This document shows positions 52,071 to 61,550 of a stretch of DNA of 64,000 nucleotides, piece by piece (position 1 is the first letter of the stretch; the number at the start of each line of letters is the position of its first letter). The notes beneath the pieces were generated by a model. That model was not told the DNA's origin. It did not search any database and saw only the letters and a list, made by a program, of their open reading frames with translations. The position numbers and the translations under genes are program-made. Source of the stretch: Sphingobacterium yanglingense (GTDB lineage Bacteria; Bacteroidota; Bacteroidia; Sphingobacteriales; Sphingobacteriaceae); assembly GCF_004363245.1 (NCBI RefSeq), contig NZ_SNYV01000016.1, forward strand, positions 186,001 to 250,000. Reading direction: 5' to 3'.

Positions 52071-52631
52071 TTATTTTACACGCTCGATATAATCACCGCT
52101 TTGTGTATCAACTTTCACTTTATCTCCCTCATTAATAAAAAGAGGAACATTAATCTCTACTCCTGTTTCCACCGTTGCTTTCTTCAAAGCATTCGTAGAT
52201 GTATCTCCTTTTACCGCAGGTTCCGTATATGTAATCTCTAGCTCGACACTCTTTGGCGTTTGGGCCATAATGGGTTCTTCACTTTCAAAGGCTACAATAA
52301 CATTCATACCTTCTTTCAAAAACCGTGCCGACTCACCAAACAAGAACTTAGGAATATTAAACTGTTCGTAGCTGGCATTGTCCATAACCACGTAAAAATC
52401 TCCATCTTCGTATAGATATTGATAATCATTTGTTTCTACACGAGCTATTTCCACAGTCTCGTCTACACGAAAACGGTATTCTACCAACTTACCAGTTTTC
52501 ACATTACGCATTCTAGCTTGATAGAATGCACGTAAGTTACCTGGTGTACGGTGTATATATTCTTCTACAGCAACTAGTTCGCCGTTAAAACGCAAAATAT
52601 TTCCTGATTTTACTTCTGAAGCTTTAGCCAT
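52071..52631 (-). CDS. efp: Translation elongation factor P
   Basis: EF-P relieves ribosome stalling at proline runs. The 186-residue protein has three beta domains, opening MAKASEVKSGNILRFNGELV. The loop that in E. coli carries the beta-lysylated Lys34 reads RTPGNLRAF, with Asn32 at the expected tip and Arg34 two residues later. This suggests no lysylation of the E. coli type. It stands alone with its own promoter and terminator. Confidence 0.96.
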   Translation of the reverse strand: MAKASEVKSGNILRFNGELVAVEEYIHRTPGNLRAFYQARMRNVKTGKLVEYRFRVDETVEIARVETNDYQYLYEDGDFYVVMDNASYEQFNIPKFLFGESARFLKEGMNVIVAFESEEPIMAQTPKSVELEITYTEPAVKGDTSTNALKKATVETGVEINVPLFINEGDKVKVDTQSGDYIERVK

Positions 52632-52658
52632 TGGAATTGTAGTTTTTATTTTCTGCTA

Positions 52659-52689
52659 CAAACTTAGACAAAATGCCTTGCATGTACAA
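52659..52689 (-). promoter_or_regulatory. Promoter of efp
   Basis: On the minus strand TTG (52689-52687) is followed after 20 nt by TAAGTTTG (52666-52659), an exact consensus match. The predicted leader is about 22 nt. Confidence 0.7.
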
Positions 52690-52714
52690 GACCTAGTCAT
52701 TCGATAAATTCAGT

Positions 52715-53335
52715 TTATTTATAGTTTACTATAGAAAGGAAAGAGTCGCAGAAGGCATATTCTTTCTCTTGATTCGAACCGATAATAAGCACCCTATCTG
52801 GGCGGGATGTTTTATGAACGAGATCTAAGTACCAGGCCTCCCCTTCCAAATCCATATTACTGGTCGGCTCATCCAAAAAAAGTAAATTAGAGTCGCTACA
52901 ACAAGCCAAAGCCAACTTGACACGTTGCTTCATGCCTGACGAGAAATATTTGAGTTCCTTACTACGGGATTTGCCTAGGCCTAAGAGATCTACAACGACA
53001 TCCTTGTCGAAACCAGCAAGGTAACTTTTAAATTTAAAATGAAAATCTAAAAGCTCATTCAGTGTAAACTCCTCAACAAGTTCAATATAGGGTGCAGCAA
53101 TAGAAACATGGCTGTAGACCTGCTCGATTGGAATCGCAACACCCGCTATAGAAAAGTCGAGTGTACCCTCGCTAGGTGCGAGTTGCCCAGTCAACGTCTT
53201 AATCAACGTTGACTTACCTGAGCCATTCGGTCCTAAAATTGCATATTTTTGATTGGAAGAGAAGGTATAATCAATTCTCCGAAAAATCCACTCTTGATTA
53301 AACCTTCTCCCTAAATTATGTAAAGTTATATTCAA
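52715..53335 (-). CDS. ABC ATPase at the end of the lipid A operon
   Basis: The 206-residue ATPase has Walker A (AILGPNGSGKSTLIKTL), signature (YFSSGMKQRVKLALAC) and Walker B (LLFLDEPTSNMDLEG). The switch His is replaced in a GSNQEKEY segment. It follows lpxA by 16 nt and no permease gene is present. Its small size resembles CcmA- or exporter-type ATPases. Whether it works in lipid A export is open. Confidence 0.85.
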   Translation of the reverse strand: MNITLHNLGRRFNQEWIFRRIDYTFSSNQKYAILGPNGSGKSTLIKTLTGQLAPSEGTLDFSIAGVAIPIEQVYSHVSIAAPYIELVEEFTLNELLDFHFKFKSYLAGFDKDVVVDLLGLGKSRSKELKYFSSGMKQRVKLALACCSDSNLLFLDEPTSNMDLEGEAWYLDLVHKTSRPDRVLIIGSNQEKEYAFCDSFLSIVNYK

Positions 53336-53351
53336 TAATCAATCTGTTTAA

Positions 53352-54146
53352 TTAAACACCAGTTTTACCTTGATTAAATCCTCGAACAACGCCACGATTA
53401 GAATTACGTACAAAAGCTAAGATTTCATCCCTAAGCTCTGTCGCTTCAAACTCCGCTTCGACCAAATCCAATGCCTTCGAGAGGTTCCTGTTTTGAACGA
53501 ATAACACACGATAGATATTCTGAATCTCTGCAATCTGTTCAGATGTGTACCCCCTTCTTCTCAGGCCTACAGAATTGACTCCTGCATATGAAATAGGTTC
53601 ACGAGCTGCTTTTATAAATGGAGGTACATCCTTACGGACCAACGTACCACCAGTAACAAAGGCATGCGAACCGATCTGACAGAATTGATGAACAGCAACT
53701 AATCCTGCGAGGACGACATAATCCCCAACAGTGATATGTCCAGCCAATGTGCTTGAATTAGAGAAGATACAATTATCTCCAATAATACAATCATGTGCAA
53801 TATGACTGTAGGCTTGAATCAAACAATTTTTTCCTATCACGGTTTTATATCGGTCGCGTGTTCCCCTGTTAATGGTAACACATTCACGAATCGTTGTATT
53901 ATCTCCAATCTCTGCGGTCGTAATCTCTCCTTCAAACTTTAAATCTTGAGGTTCTCCGGAAATAACCGCTCCAGGAAATATCTTGCAATTCTTACCGATC
54001 CGAGCACCATCCATGATAGTAACATTCGAACCTATCCAAGTACCTTCACCGATTACAACATCTTTGTGGATGGTACTAAAAGGTTCTATGACTACATTTG
54101 AAGCTATTTTAGCATCAGGATGTATATATGACAACGGTTGTATCAT
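53352..54146 (-). CDS. lpxA: UDP-N-acetylglucosamine acyltransferase LpxA
   Basis: LpxA places a 3-hydroxyacyl chain on the 3-OH of UDP-GlcNAc, the first step of lipid A synthesis. The 264-residue left-handed beta helix starts IQPLSYIHPDAKIASNVVIE. The catalytic His is in SHIAHDCIIGDN, and a helical C-terminal domain carries VNSVGLRRRGYTSEQI. It follows lpxC-fabZ by 17 nt. Confidence 0.97.
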   Translation of the reverse strand: MIQPLSYIHPDAKIASNVVIEPFSTIHKDVVIGEGTWIGSNVTIMDGARIGKNCKIFPGAVISGEPQDLKFEGEITTAEIGDNTTIRECVTINRGTRDRYKTVIGKNCLIQAYSHIAHDCIIGDNCIFSNSSTLAGHITVGDYVVLAGLVAVHQFCQIGSHAFVTGGTLVRKDVPPFIKAAREPISYAGVNSVGLRRRGYTSEQIAEIQNIYRVLFVQNRNLSKALDLVEAEFEATELRDEILAFVRNSNRGVVRGFNQGKTGV

Positions 54147-54163
54147 TTATTTAAATTATTGTC

Positions 54164-55564
54164 TTACTTAACTTTTATAATCTGTGCCATCAGTTCCGCC
54201 TCACAGACAATCTTCTCACCGACCATCCCGACTCCCTTCATACGGGCAATCCCCCGACGAATAGGCTCCATCAACTCGCAACTGTAAATAATAGTATCGC
54301 CAGGAACGACTTGATTTTTAAACCGTGCACTCTCTATTTTCAAGAACAATGTTAACCAGTTTTCTGGGTCCGGTACGGTATTGAGAACCAATATACCACC
54401 AGTCTGTGCCATTCCCTCTATTCGCAATACTCCCGGAAAAATAGGCATCCCTGGAAAGTGCCCCATGAATAAATCCTCATTCATAGTGACATTTTTCAAA
54501 CCTACGACATGTGTATCAGAAAGTTCCAATATCTTATCGATCATCAAAAACGGTTGACGATGTGGCAAAATATTCATAATCTGAACTGTGTCGTACACAG
54601 GTGTAGCATGAATATCATACGTATTTATTTTCTTCTTCGCCTTATCTCTCTTAATCTGATTCTTAATACGTTTAGCAAAAGCGACATTGGCCGCATGCCC
54701 TGGTCTCGCAGCCATGATATGCCCTTTCAAAGGACGCCCAACTAATGCCAAATCACCTATCATATCTAATAATTTGTGGCGTGCCGGCTCGTTCTGATAC
54801 CTTAACTGGATATTATCTAAAATACCTTCATCAGCAACAGTAACCTTTTTATTAAACAAATTCTGCAATTTATCTAATTCTTCGGTACTAACCTCTTTAT
54901 CCACTATAACGATCGCATTAGACAAATCGCCACCCTTGATTAAATTATTATTTACAAGAGCCTCTAATTCATGTAGAAAACAAAAAGTACGAGATGAGGA
55001 AATCTCTTTCTCAAACTCATCTATTTGACTTATCGAAGCATGTTGACTACCCAAGACCGGAGAATTGAAATCGATCATACAAGTCAGTCGATAGCCATCC
55101 AAAGGCATACCTACGATTTCAACTTTACGGTCTCCATCTACATAATGTATATTCTCTTTGATTTCATAGAAGTCACGGTCTGCATCTTGATCTACAAAGC
55201 CTATCTCTTTTAATTTTTGTAAGAAAATAGTCGAACTTCCATCCAAGATAGGGACTTCCGGCCCATTCAGGTCAATCAGGACATTATCAATCTGAAGACC
55301 AATTAATGCTGCCATCAAATGCTCTATTGTACTCACTGAGGCTCCATTCTCAGAGATAGTAGTCCCTCTAGATGTATCAGTTACATTATCAGCATCAACA
55401 GATACAACAGGCTGTCCATCTAAATCGATACGTCTAAATTTGAACCAATGATTCTCAGGAGCCGGCTTTAGAGTTAAGGTAACAGATGTACCAGTATGCA
55501 AGCCTACACCAGAAATAGTTAATTCAGATTTAATAGTCCGTTGCTTCGCGTTCATTTCCTCCAT
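54164..55564 (-). CDS. lpxC: Bifunctional UDP-3-O-acyl-GlcNAc deacetylase / 3-hydroxyacyl-ACP dehydratase (LpxC-FabZ)
   Basis: The 466-residue fusion has LpxC at about 10-310, with zinc ligands His82 (TIEHLMAAL), His263 and Asp267 (HKLLDMIGD). FabZ follows at about 325-466 (ILPHRQPFLMIDKI, catalytic His369 in GHFPGMPIFPGV). LpxC commits the cell to lipid A; FabZ dehydrates 3-hydroxyacyl-ACP in fatty acid synthesis. The two compete for 3-hydroxyacyl chains, and the fusion is a known trait of Bacteroidota. An in-frame ATG 9 nt later is an alternative start. Confidence 0.97.
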   Translation of the reverse strand: MEEMNAKQRTIKSELTISGVGLHTGTSVTLTLKPAPENHWFKFRRIDLDGQPVVSVDADNVTDTSRGTTISENGASVSTIEHLMAALIGLQIDNVLIDLNGPEVPILDGSSTIFLQKLKEIGFVDQDADRDFYEIKENIHYVDGDRKVEIVGMPLDGYRLTCMIDFNSPVLGSQHASISQIDEFEKEISSSRTFCFLHELEALVNNNLIKGGDLSNAIVIVDKEVSTEELDKLQNLFNKKVTVADEGILDNIQLRYQNEPARHKLLDMIGDLALVGRPLKGHIMAARPGHAANVAFAKRIKNQIKRDKAKKKINTYDIHATPVYDTVQIMNILPHRQPFLMIDKILELSDTHVVGLKNVTMNEDLFMGHFPGMPIFPGVLRIEGMAQTGGILVLNTVPDPENWLTLFLKIESARFKNQVVPGDTIIYSCELMEPIRRGIARMKGVGMVGEKIVCEAELMAQIIKVK

Positions 55565-55581
55565 ACTTATGGCTATTGGTT

Positions 55582-56613
55582 TTATTGTTTTTCTTTAAGT
55601 TTTTGTTCCAGTTCAGCTATTCTCTTTTCTAAGCTAGGTAGCTTTGAAAAAACCACCTGCGAACGAAGATGACTGGTATAAGGGGCAAATGGAGTACCGC
55701 CCCATTTCATATTTTCCTCTTTAATACTTTTATTAATTCCGGACTGTGCCTGAATCTGCGTTCCATTGGCAATAGTAATATGCCCAACCAACCCAACTTG
55801 TCCACCCAAAATCACATTGCTACCTACTTTTGTACTACCTGAAATACCTGTTTGAGCAGCTACAACAGTATTCTCTCCAATTTCAACATTATGCGCTACT
55901 TGAATCAAATTATCTAACTTCACCCCTCTACGGACCACTGTAGATCCCATTGTCGCTCTATCCACTACAGTATTTGATCCGATTTCTACATTATCTTCGA
56001 TTATCACATTACCGATTTGAGGCACCTTATCATAAGTCCCATCAGGTTGTGGAGCGAACCCAAACCCATCGCTACCGATGACCACTCCCGAATGTAAAGT
56101 CACATTAGCACCGATTACACAATCATAATAAACAGTAACTCCTGGAAACAATACACAATCATCTCCGATGGTAACATTATCGCCAATGTAAACACGTGGA
56201 TATATTTTCACATCATTCCCTATCTTCACCTCACGTCCTATATATGCAAAAGCACCTATATATCCCCTCTCACCAATCTGTGCCGTATCATGTACATATA
56301 CCTGTTCATCTCTCCCAGAACGATCGTTACGCAGCGAATGATAAATCTTGAGTAATTCTGAAAACGCAGTATAAGCGTCACTAACCCGTATTAGGGTACA
56401 GTTGACGGCCTTTTGCAAAACTAAACTTTGGTTGACAATAACAACCGCAGATTTAGTCGTATATATAAAGTGTTCATATTTAGGATTAGACAGAAACGAT
56501 AACGTTTCGGCAGACCCCTCCTCAATTTTTGCCAATTGAGAAACAGAAACATTAGGATTCCCCTCTATTGTTCCGTTTAGTAATGTTGCTATTTGTTCAG
56601 CTGTAAATTGCAT
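55582..56613 (-). CDS. lpxD: UDP-3-O-acylglucosamine N-acyltransferase LpxD
   Basis: LpxD adds the second 3-hydroxyacyl chain in lipid A synthesis. The 343 residues comprise an N-terminal uridine-binding domain (MQFTAEQIATLLNGTIEGNP), a left-handed beta helix with hexapeptide repeats (IGSDGFGFAPQPDGTYDKVP, catalytic His in IQVAHNVEIGENT) and a helical C-terminus. It has a promoter of its own just upstream and leads into lpxC-fabZ after 17 nt. Confidence 0.96.
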   Translation of the reverse strand: MQFTAEQIATLLNGTIEGNPNVSVSQLAKIEEGSAETLSFLSNPKYEHFIYTTKSAVVIVNQSLVLQKAVNCTLIRVSDAYTAFSELLKIYHSLRNDRSGRDEQVYVHDTAQIGERGYIGAFAYIGREVKIGNDVKIYPRVYIGDNVTIGDDCVLFPGVTVYYDCVIGANVTLHSGVVIGSDGFGFAPQPDGTYDKVPQIGNVIIEDNVEIGSNTVVDRATMGSTVVRRGVKLDNLIQVAHNVEIGENTVVAAQTGISGSTKVGSNVILGGQVGLVGHITIANGTQIQAQSGINKSIKEENMKWGGTPFAPYTSHLRSQVVFSKLPSLEKRIAELEQKLKEKQ

Positions 56614-56620
56614 TTAACTA

Positions 56621-56653
56621 CAAATGTATCTTTTTTTCCCAATTTGTTTCCAA
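56621..56653 (-). promoter_or_regulatory. Promoter of lpxD-lpxC-lpxA
   Basis: On the minus strand TTG (56653-56651) is followed after 22 nt by TACATTTG (56628-56621), an exact consensus match. The start of transcription would lie within about 3 nt of the lpxD ATG. Confidence 0.6.
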
Positions 56654-56671
56654 CTTTTTTATTCCGAAGGC

Positions 56672-57913
56672 CTATTCCACAGCCCTCAATTCTTTCGGAT
56701 AAGTCAACGCATACTTTACTACACGTCTAGACAAAGCCTCCAAATTCGATAAATCAGAAGCCTCTGCGATCTCCATCAGCTCCCCCCGATTGTTTAAAAT
56801 CTTAATCGGTTCTTTTTCGGCATTATATGCAGAATTTTGTACTTCTTGATGATAGACTAGATAATCAACGTCACCATCTTCCAACTGAAAGTGTTGTTTA
56901 GCCTTTCTTTTCACATTATCGATCTCTTCCTGTTCAAAACAGTAAGATCTCATCTCTGTAACAAAAAGATTTCGACGTAATAGACGCTGACACAGCATCC
57001 GTAATACAAAATCACCATGTGATTCCCACGCCTTTATCGCTGATAAGATATCAGTATCATCCAGTTTTGTAAACCAGTCTAAATGGGCTGGGTCTTTTAC
57101 AAAAGAAACCGCATCCAGCTGCCCGTACAAAAAATGAGCAAACGCGGGAGATGCGGAAAGCACCTCTCCCTTCTGACACAACATCCTAGCTCTTTTTAAT
57201 ATTTTAATCAACATTTGCTCGGCCGCAATCACAGTTTTATGCAAATAAACCTGCCAGTACATCAGACGACGAGCAATCAAAAACTTCTCTACAGAATAAA
57301 TACCTTTTGCCTCAACCACAAGTTCGTCATCTTTTACAGAAAGCATTTTGATAATGCGATCAAAAGATATTACACCTTCAGATACCCCAGTAAAGAAGCT
57401 ATCTCTATTCAGATAATCCATACGATCGGTATCCAACTGCCCGGAAACCAATTGATGCAAAAATTTTCTAGGGTATTGATTATTGAATATAATAATAGCT
57501 AAGGATAAGCGATTATCAAACTCCTTATTTAGACGATCCATCAAAAGAGCAGAAATCATTTCATGTGAAACGCCTTCAATCAACGAGTGCTCCAATGAAT
57601 GGCTGAAAGGGCCATGACCAATATCATGCAACAAAATAGCAGCTAAGGCTGCTTCCTCTTCTTCTACACTAATAGCCACATCTTTACTCCTCAATGTATC
57701 TATCGCTAATTGCATGAGGTGCATTGCTCCTATAACGTGCTGAAAACGGGTATGCAATGCGCCAGGATATACCATATGCGTCATACTGACTTGCTTGATA
57801 TACCGAAGACGTTGTAAATAGGAATGCTCAATTAAATCAAAAATCAATCCTGACGGAATTGTAACAAAGCCGTAAACAGGATCATTAATGATTTTTTTCT
57901 TGTTCAATCCCAC
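56672..57913 (-). CDS. HD-domain phosphohydrolase (dGTPase-like)
   Basis: The 413-residue protein has His and Asp metal ligands of the HD superfamily in HTRFQHVIGAMHLM and LLHDIGHGPFSHSLEH (His96-Asp97). It resembles dNTP triphosphohydrolases and SAMHD1-like proteins; the substrate is unknown. It lies upstream of lpxD, with 58 nt between. Confidence 0.9.
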   Translation of the reverse strand: MGLNKKKIINDPVYGFVTIPSGLIFDLIEHSYLQRLRYIKQVSMTHMVYPGALHTRFQHVIGAMHLMQLAIDTLRSKDVAISVEEEEAALAAILLHDIGHGPFSHSLEHSLIEGVSHEMISALLMDRLNKEFDNRLSLAIIIFNNQYPRKFLHQLVSGQLDTDRMDYLNRDSFFTGVSEGVISFDRIIKMLSVKDDELVVEAKGIYSVEKFLIARRLMYWQVYLHKTVIAAEQMLIKILKRARMLCQKGEVLSASPAFAHFLYGQLDAVSFVKDPAHLDWFTKLDDTDILSAIKAWESHGDFVLRMLCQRLLRRNLFVTEMRSYCFEQEEIDNVKRKAKQHFQLEDGDVDYLVYHQEVQNSAYNAEKEPIKILNNRGELMEIAEASDLSNLEALSRRVVKYALTYPKELRAVE

Positions 57914-57942
57914 TAATCTTTAAGAGTTTTCGTAATTTTATA

Positions 57943-57992
57943 CTTGTCGAATAAAAACGACAAGCGCACCATCTAAGATAAGCGCAAAGATA
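57943..57992 (-). promoter_or_regulatory. -7 element and leader hairpin of the HD-domain gene
   Basis: On the minus strand TATCTTTG (57992-57985) is an exact -7 match. The leader of about 67 nt then contains a perfect 7-bp hairpin (CTTGTCG 57943-57949 with CGACAAG 57958-57964). No -33 TTG is visible at the usual distance. Confidence 0.5.
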
Positions 57993-58168
57993 CACACAAT
58001 GCCGTTAATTAATGTTAAAAAATAGCGTTTTATCCCGATTCTAATTAGGTTAGTTTCAAATATAAGTTTATATTGACAATTAACTTTTCTACTTACTCAA
58101 ATTCTGCTAATCTTATTGGGTGTTTTTCTTGATATAGGGCAGCAACTATCAACATAGTACAAGACAAA

Positions 58169-59722
58169 ATGGCAAAAACACATATACTTTGGGCGGATGA
58201 TGAAATTGAATTTCTAAAACCTCATATCCTTCTGCTCGAAGAAAGAGGATTTAAAGTACATACGGTGAACAATGGGAATGATGCTGTGGATGCCTTCAAA
58301 CAAGAGCCCTTTGACCTCGTTTTTTTAGACGAAAACATGCCAGGTCTAACTGGATTAGAAACACTCAGTATCCTTAAAGCTATTAATCCGACCACCCCAA
58401 CGATATTAGTTACCAAGAATGAAGAAGAGCATCTCATGGAAGATGCTATAGGAGCCAAGATTGATGACTATCTGATTAAGCCGGTCAACCCCAAACAGAT
58501 TCTATTGACTATAAAAAAGTTCACGGAAAATAAGCGAATCGTCAGCGAAAAAACATCCATGGCCTATCAGCAGGAATTTAGAAACTTAGGCATGATTATC
58601 AATAATGACCTATCTTTTGAAGAATGGACTGAAGCTTATAAAAAACTAATCTACTGGGAACTCTCCTTAGGTAAACTGGAAGACGATAGCATGCATGAGA
58701 TATTGACGATGCAAAAAGCAGACGCAAATGCTACATTTTCTAAATTTATAGAGAACAACTATTTGAAATGGATGAAAAATCCAGAAAGTAGCCCTACCCT
58801 CTCTCATCAATTATTCAGAAAAAAAGTATTCCCAAATCTCCAACCAGACAAACCAACTTTTTTCTTTTTAATAGACAATTTACGCTACGACCAGTGGAAA
58901 GTAATCAACGATGTTATCACCGACTATTTCCGACTTGAAGAAGAAGACTACTACTACAGCATATTGCCAACCGCAACCCAATATGCCCGTAATGCTATAT
59001 TCAGCGGTCTCACCCCATTGGAAATGGAAAAACGATTTCCAGACCTTTGGCAAAATGACGAAGATGAAGGTGGCAAAAACATGCATGAAGACAAGTTCTT
59101 GGCCGATCAGATAAAACGTCTCTACAGACGGGAAATCAAACACAGCTACACAAAAGTGCTCACTCTCGATCAAGGAAAAGAGGTCATCGATAACATCAGC
59201 AACTATATGCAGAATGACCTAAACGTACTCGTTTATAACTTCGTAGACATGCTTTCACATGCCCGCACCGACATGGCAATGATCAGGGAACTGGCCAATG
59301 ATGAGGCTGCATATCGTTCACTCACTCTATCTTGGTTTGAGCACTCCCCACTACTCGAGGTATTAAAATGGTTATCACAGAAAAAAGTCAAGGTTATCAT
59401 CACAACCGACCATGGCACGATTCAAGTAAAAAAACCGAGCAAAGTTGTAGGCTATAGGAATACAAACACCAACCTTCGATACAAACAGGGAAAAAACCTC
59501 AATTATATTGAGAAGGATGTTTTCACTATTCGTAATCCCCATGATGCTCAATTACCTAAACTACATGTAAGCTCTACATTTGTTTTTGCAAAGGAAGAGA
59601 TATACTTTGTCTATCCTAACAATTATAATCAATTTGTGAACTACTATAACGGCACATTCCAACATGGAGGAATCTCCTTAGAAGAAATGATTATCCCATA
59701 TGCTACTTATATCCCAAAATAG
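58169..59722 (+). CDS. porX: PorX: response regulator with PglZ phosphodiesterase-type domain
   Basis: PorX controls the type IX secretion system in Bacteroidota. The 517-residue protein has a receiver domain with Asp54 (VFLDENMPG) and Lys104 (YLIKPVNP), a helical linker (about 125-215) and a PglZ domain of the alkaline phosphatase superfamily. Likely metal and nucleophile residues lie in FFLIDNLRYDQW (Asp236), SILPTATQYARNA, ITTDHGTIQV and FQHGGISLEEMI. The known family binds zinc and cleaves cyclic oligonucleotides. A gap of about 6-15 nt separates it from tsaE. Confidence 0.95.
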   Translation: MAKTHILWADDEIEFLKPHILLLEERGFKVHTVNNGNDAVDAFKQEPFDLVFLDENMPGLTGLETLSILKAINPTTPTILVTKNEEEHLMEDAIGAKIDDYLIKPVNPKQILLTIKKFTENKRIVSEKTSMAYQQEFRNLGMIINNDLSFEEWTEAYKKLIYWELSLGKLEDDSMHEILTMQKADANATFSKFIENNYLKWMKNPESSPTLSHQLFRKKVFPNLQPDKPTFFFLIDNLRYDQWKVINDVITDYFRLEEEDYYYSILPTATQYARNAIFSGLTPLEMEKRFPDLWQNDEDEGGKNMHEDKFLADQIKRLYRREIKHSYTKVLTLDQGKEVIDNISNYMQNDLNVLVYNFVDMLSHARTDMAMIRELANDEAAYRSLTLSWFEHSPLLEVLKWLSQKKVKVIITTDHGTIQVKKPSKVVGYRNTNTNLRYKQGKNLNYIEKDVFTIRNPHDAQLPKLHVSSTFVFAKEEIYFVYPNNYNQFVNYYNGTFQHGGISLEEMIIPYATYIPK

Positions 59723-59737
59723 GTATTTTTGTCTATT

Positions 59738-60154
59738 ATGGAAATCAATGTAAAAGACTTAACGGAATTAGGCGGAGCTGCAGCCCAAATCATCAAAAGT
59801 TATCCTCAAAATCGGATATTTCTTTTTTACGGAGCAATGGGAGCAGGGAAAACAACCTTAATAAACGAACTATGTCAACAGCTCGGCGTAAAAGACCATA
59901 CTTCCAGCCCCACGTTTTCTATCGTAAACGAATACGCTTCTGACCATGGTCCAATTTTCCATTTCGACTTCTACAGATTAAAATCAGAAGCTGAAGCTTT
60001 TGACTTTGGTTACGAAGAATATTTTTACTCTGGAAATTACTGCTTTGTTGAGTGGCCTGAAAAAATACCCAATTTGCTACCACATGACGCCATTAAGATC
60101 ACGATTACAGTACCAGACTTTCAATCACGCATAATAGCTATTGAGAAAAATTAA
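59738..60154 (+). CDS. tsaE: tRNA threonylcarbamoyladenosine biosynthesis ATPase TsaE
   Basis: TsaE is the ATPase partner of TsaB/TsaD in making t6A37 of ANN-decoding tRNAs. The ATG at 59738 gives 138 residues with Walker A GAMGAGKTTL (about 32-41) and HFDFYRL / CFVEWPEKI. A TTG at 59729 would add three residues but is less likely. Confidence 0.95.
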   Translation: MEINVKDLTELGGAAAQIIKSYPQNRIFLFYGAMGAGKTTLINELCQQLGVKDHTSSPTFSIVNEYASDHGPIFHFDFYRLKSEAEAFDFGYEEYFYSGNYCFVEWPEKIPNLLPHDAIKITITVPDFQSRIIAIEKN

Positions 60155-60223
60155 TTTTTTTTCTCTAACTCGTGCAACCTTTCTTGGCGTCATCTCGTCT
60201 TCCTATTAACTAACATCAATTAA

Positions 60224-60760
60224 TTGGAAAATAGCACTCTAAATATAATATGGCAAGCTTGCAAAAAGCAAGACAGAAAGGCTCAAGCTGCATTATATGA
60301 TTATTTTTCAAAGAAAATGTTGGCCGTATGCATGCGATATGCAAACACGACACTTGAAGCAGAAGATATACTGCAGAACGGCTTTGTAAATGTTTTCACC
60401 AAACATCATCTATATGATGGAAAAGGTTCACTAGAGGGGTGGGTCAAAAGGATCATGATTAATGTAGCTATCGAAACACATCGAAAAAACAGAGGGAGAG
60501 TTACAGAATCCATTGACGACAATGAGTCCCTACAACTAATAAGCCATATTAATGCTGATCAGACCGCCTACAAGGATTTAATGACACTGGTTCAGCAACT
60601 ACCTACGGGTTATAGAACTATTTTCAACCTCTATGCCATAGAAGGTTATTCACATAAAGAAATAGCAGAAATGATGGAGATCTCAGAAGGAAATTCAAAA
60701 TCTCAACTTTCCAGAGCTAGACAATGGTTGCAAAGTAAATTGGTAAAATTAACGTACTAA
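60224..60760 (+). CDS. ECF-type RNA polymerase sigma factor
   Basis: The 178-residue sigma factor has region 2 (about 14-80: ARKAQAALYDYF-like start, TLEAEDILQNGFVNVF) and region 4 (about 115-175: YRTIFNLYAIEGYSHKEIAE, SEGNSKSQLSRARQWLQ). The start is probably the TTG at 60224, as no in-frame ATG precedes the conserved part. The gene after it encodes a membrane protein typical of a paired anti-sigma factor. Confidence 0.92.
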   Translation: MENSTLNIIWQACKKQDRKAQAALYDYFSKKMLAVCMRYANTTLEAEDILQNGFVNVFTKHHLYDGKGSLEGWVKRIMINVAIETHRKNRGRVTESIDDNESLQLISHINADQTAYKDLMTLVQQLPTGYRTIFNLYAIEGYSHKEIAEMMEISEGNSKSQLSRARQWLQSKLVKLTY

Positions 60761-60766
60761 CTCATC

Positions 60767-61546
60767 ATGAAAGAAGAAGACATCGACAAGTTGTTTCACA
60801 ACGCTTTTCATGAAGCAGAAGAAACACCAAGCAACAACATCTGGAAACAGATTGAAAAAAAACTAGATGAACACAGGTTGCCGGTTCAGATTACACCTCG
60901 AAGGTATACTTGGATAAAGTACGCAGCTGCTGCACTCATACTAATGGGCACTACTCTTATTTTATTAAGAACAAACTATAAAACAGAGCTGTCTTCTTCT
61001 ACAGTGGAAGAGACAGACATAATAGCAGAAGCCACAAGAAATAACGGAGCAATAACGGAACCTATCGAGCAAACAACACCTTTAGCAAGCGAAGGAATAG
61101 ATCGCCATTACGTCAAGCCTAATCTCTCCCAGCAAATTACTGCTACAGAACGGATAAAGCTAATAAGCGACAAATTGGATAAAACAGCACAGTCACAGCG
61201 AAAGAACATTGATCTAGTAACTAATTGTCTAGAAGAAACTAAGCCCATATTAGCAAACATTAAAGATATCCAACAGATTAATATAACAGACATCCCTGTA
61301 CGACAGGTCACAGAAATGGAAGCAATAAAACCGCTGATAGATCTAGATGAGGATACAGAAAGTATGTATGCACAAGCTCCACATGAAACAGCAAATAAAA
61401 ACATAGTAACAACAATACTGAATACCATATCAGAAAAGATCGAGGTAAGCCCCACAAAGGATGTTCGATTCCGTACAGACGAAGAAGGTTCCTTCCGTAT
61501 TGACATAATTAATTCACTAGTCAGAAACCGTAATAAAAAAAAATAG
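60767..61546 (+). CDS. Single-pass membrane protein, probable anti-sigma-like partner
   Basis: The 259-residue protein has a short acidic cytoplasmic region (MKEEDIDKLFHNAFHEAEET), one helix (about 49-67, IKYAAAALILMGTTLILL) and a long low-complexity periplasmic region. The layout and position 6 nt behind the sigma gene fit an anti-sigma factor, although no classic zinc motif is present. The function is inferred from context. Confidence 0.7.
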   Translation: MKEEDIDKLFHNAFHEAEETPSNNIWKQIEKKLDEHRLPVQITPRRYTWIKYAAAALILMGTTLILLRTNYKTELSSSTVEETDIIAEATRNNGAITEPIEQTTPLASEGIDRHYVKPNLSQQITATERIKLISDKLDKTAQSQRKNIDLVTNCLEETKPILANIKDIQQINITDIPVRQVTEMEAIKPLIDLDEDTESMYAQAPHETANKNIVTTILNTISEKIEVSPTKDVRFRTDEEGSFRIDIINSLVRNRNKKK

Positions 61547-61550
61547 AACG

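Noticed and set aside
59729..59737. TTG start for tsaE
   Set aside because: It adds three residues only; the ATG at 59738 fits better.
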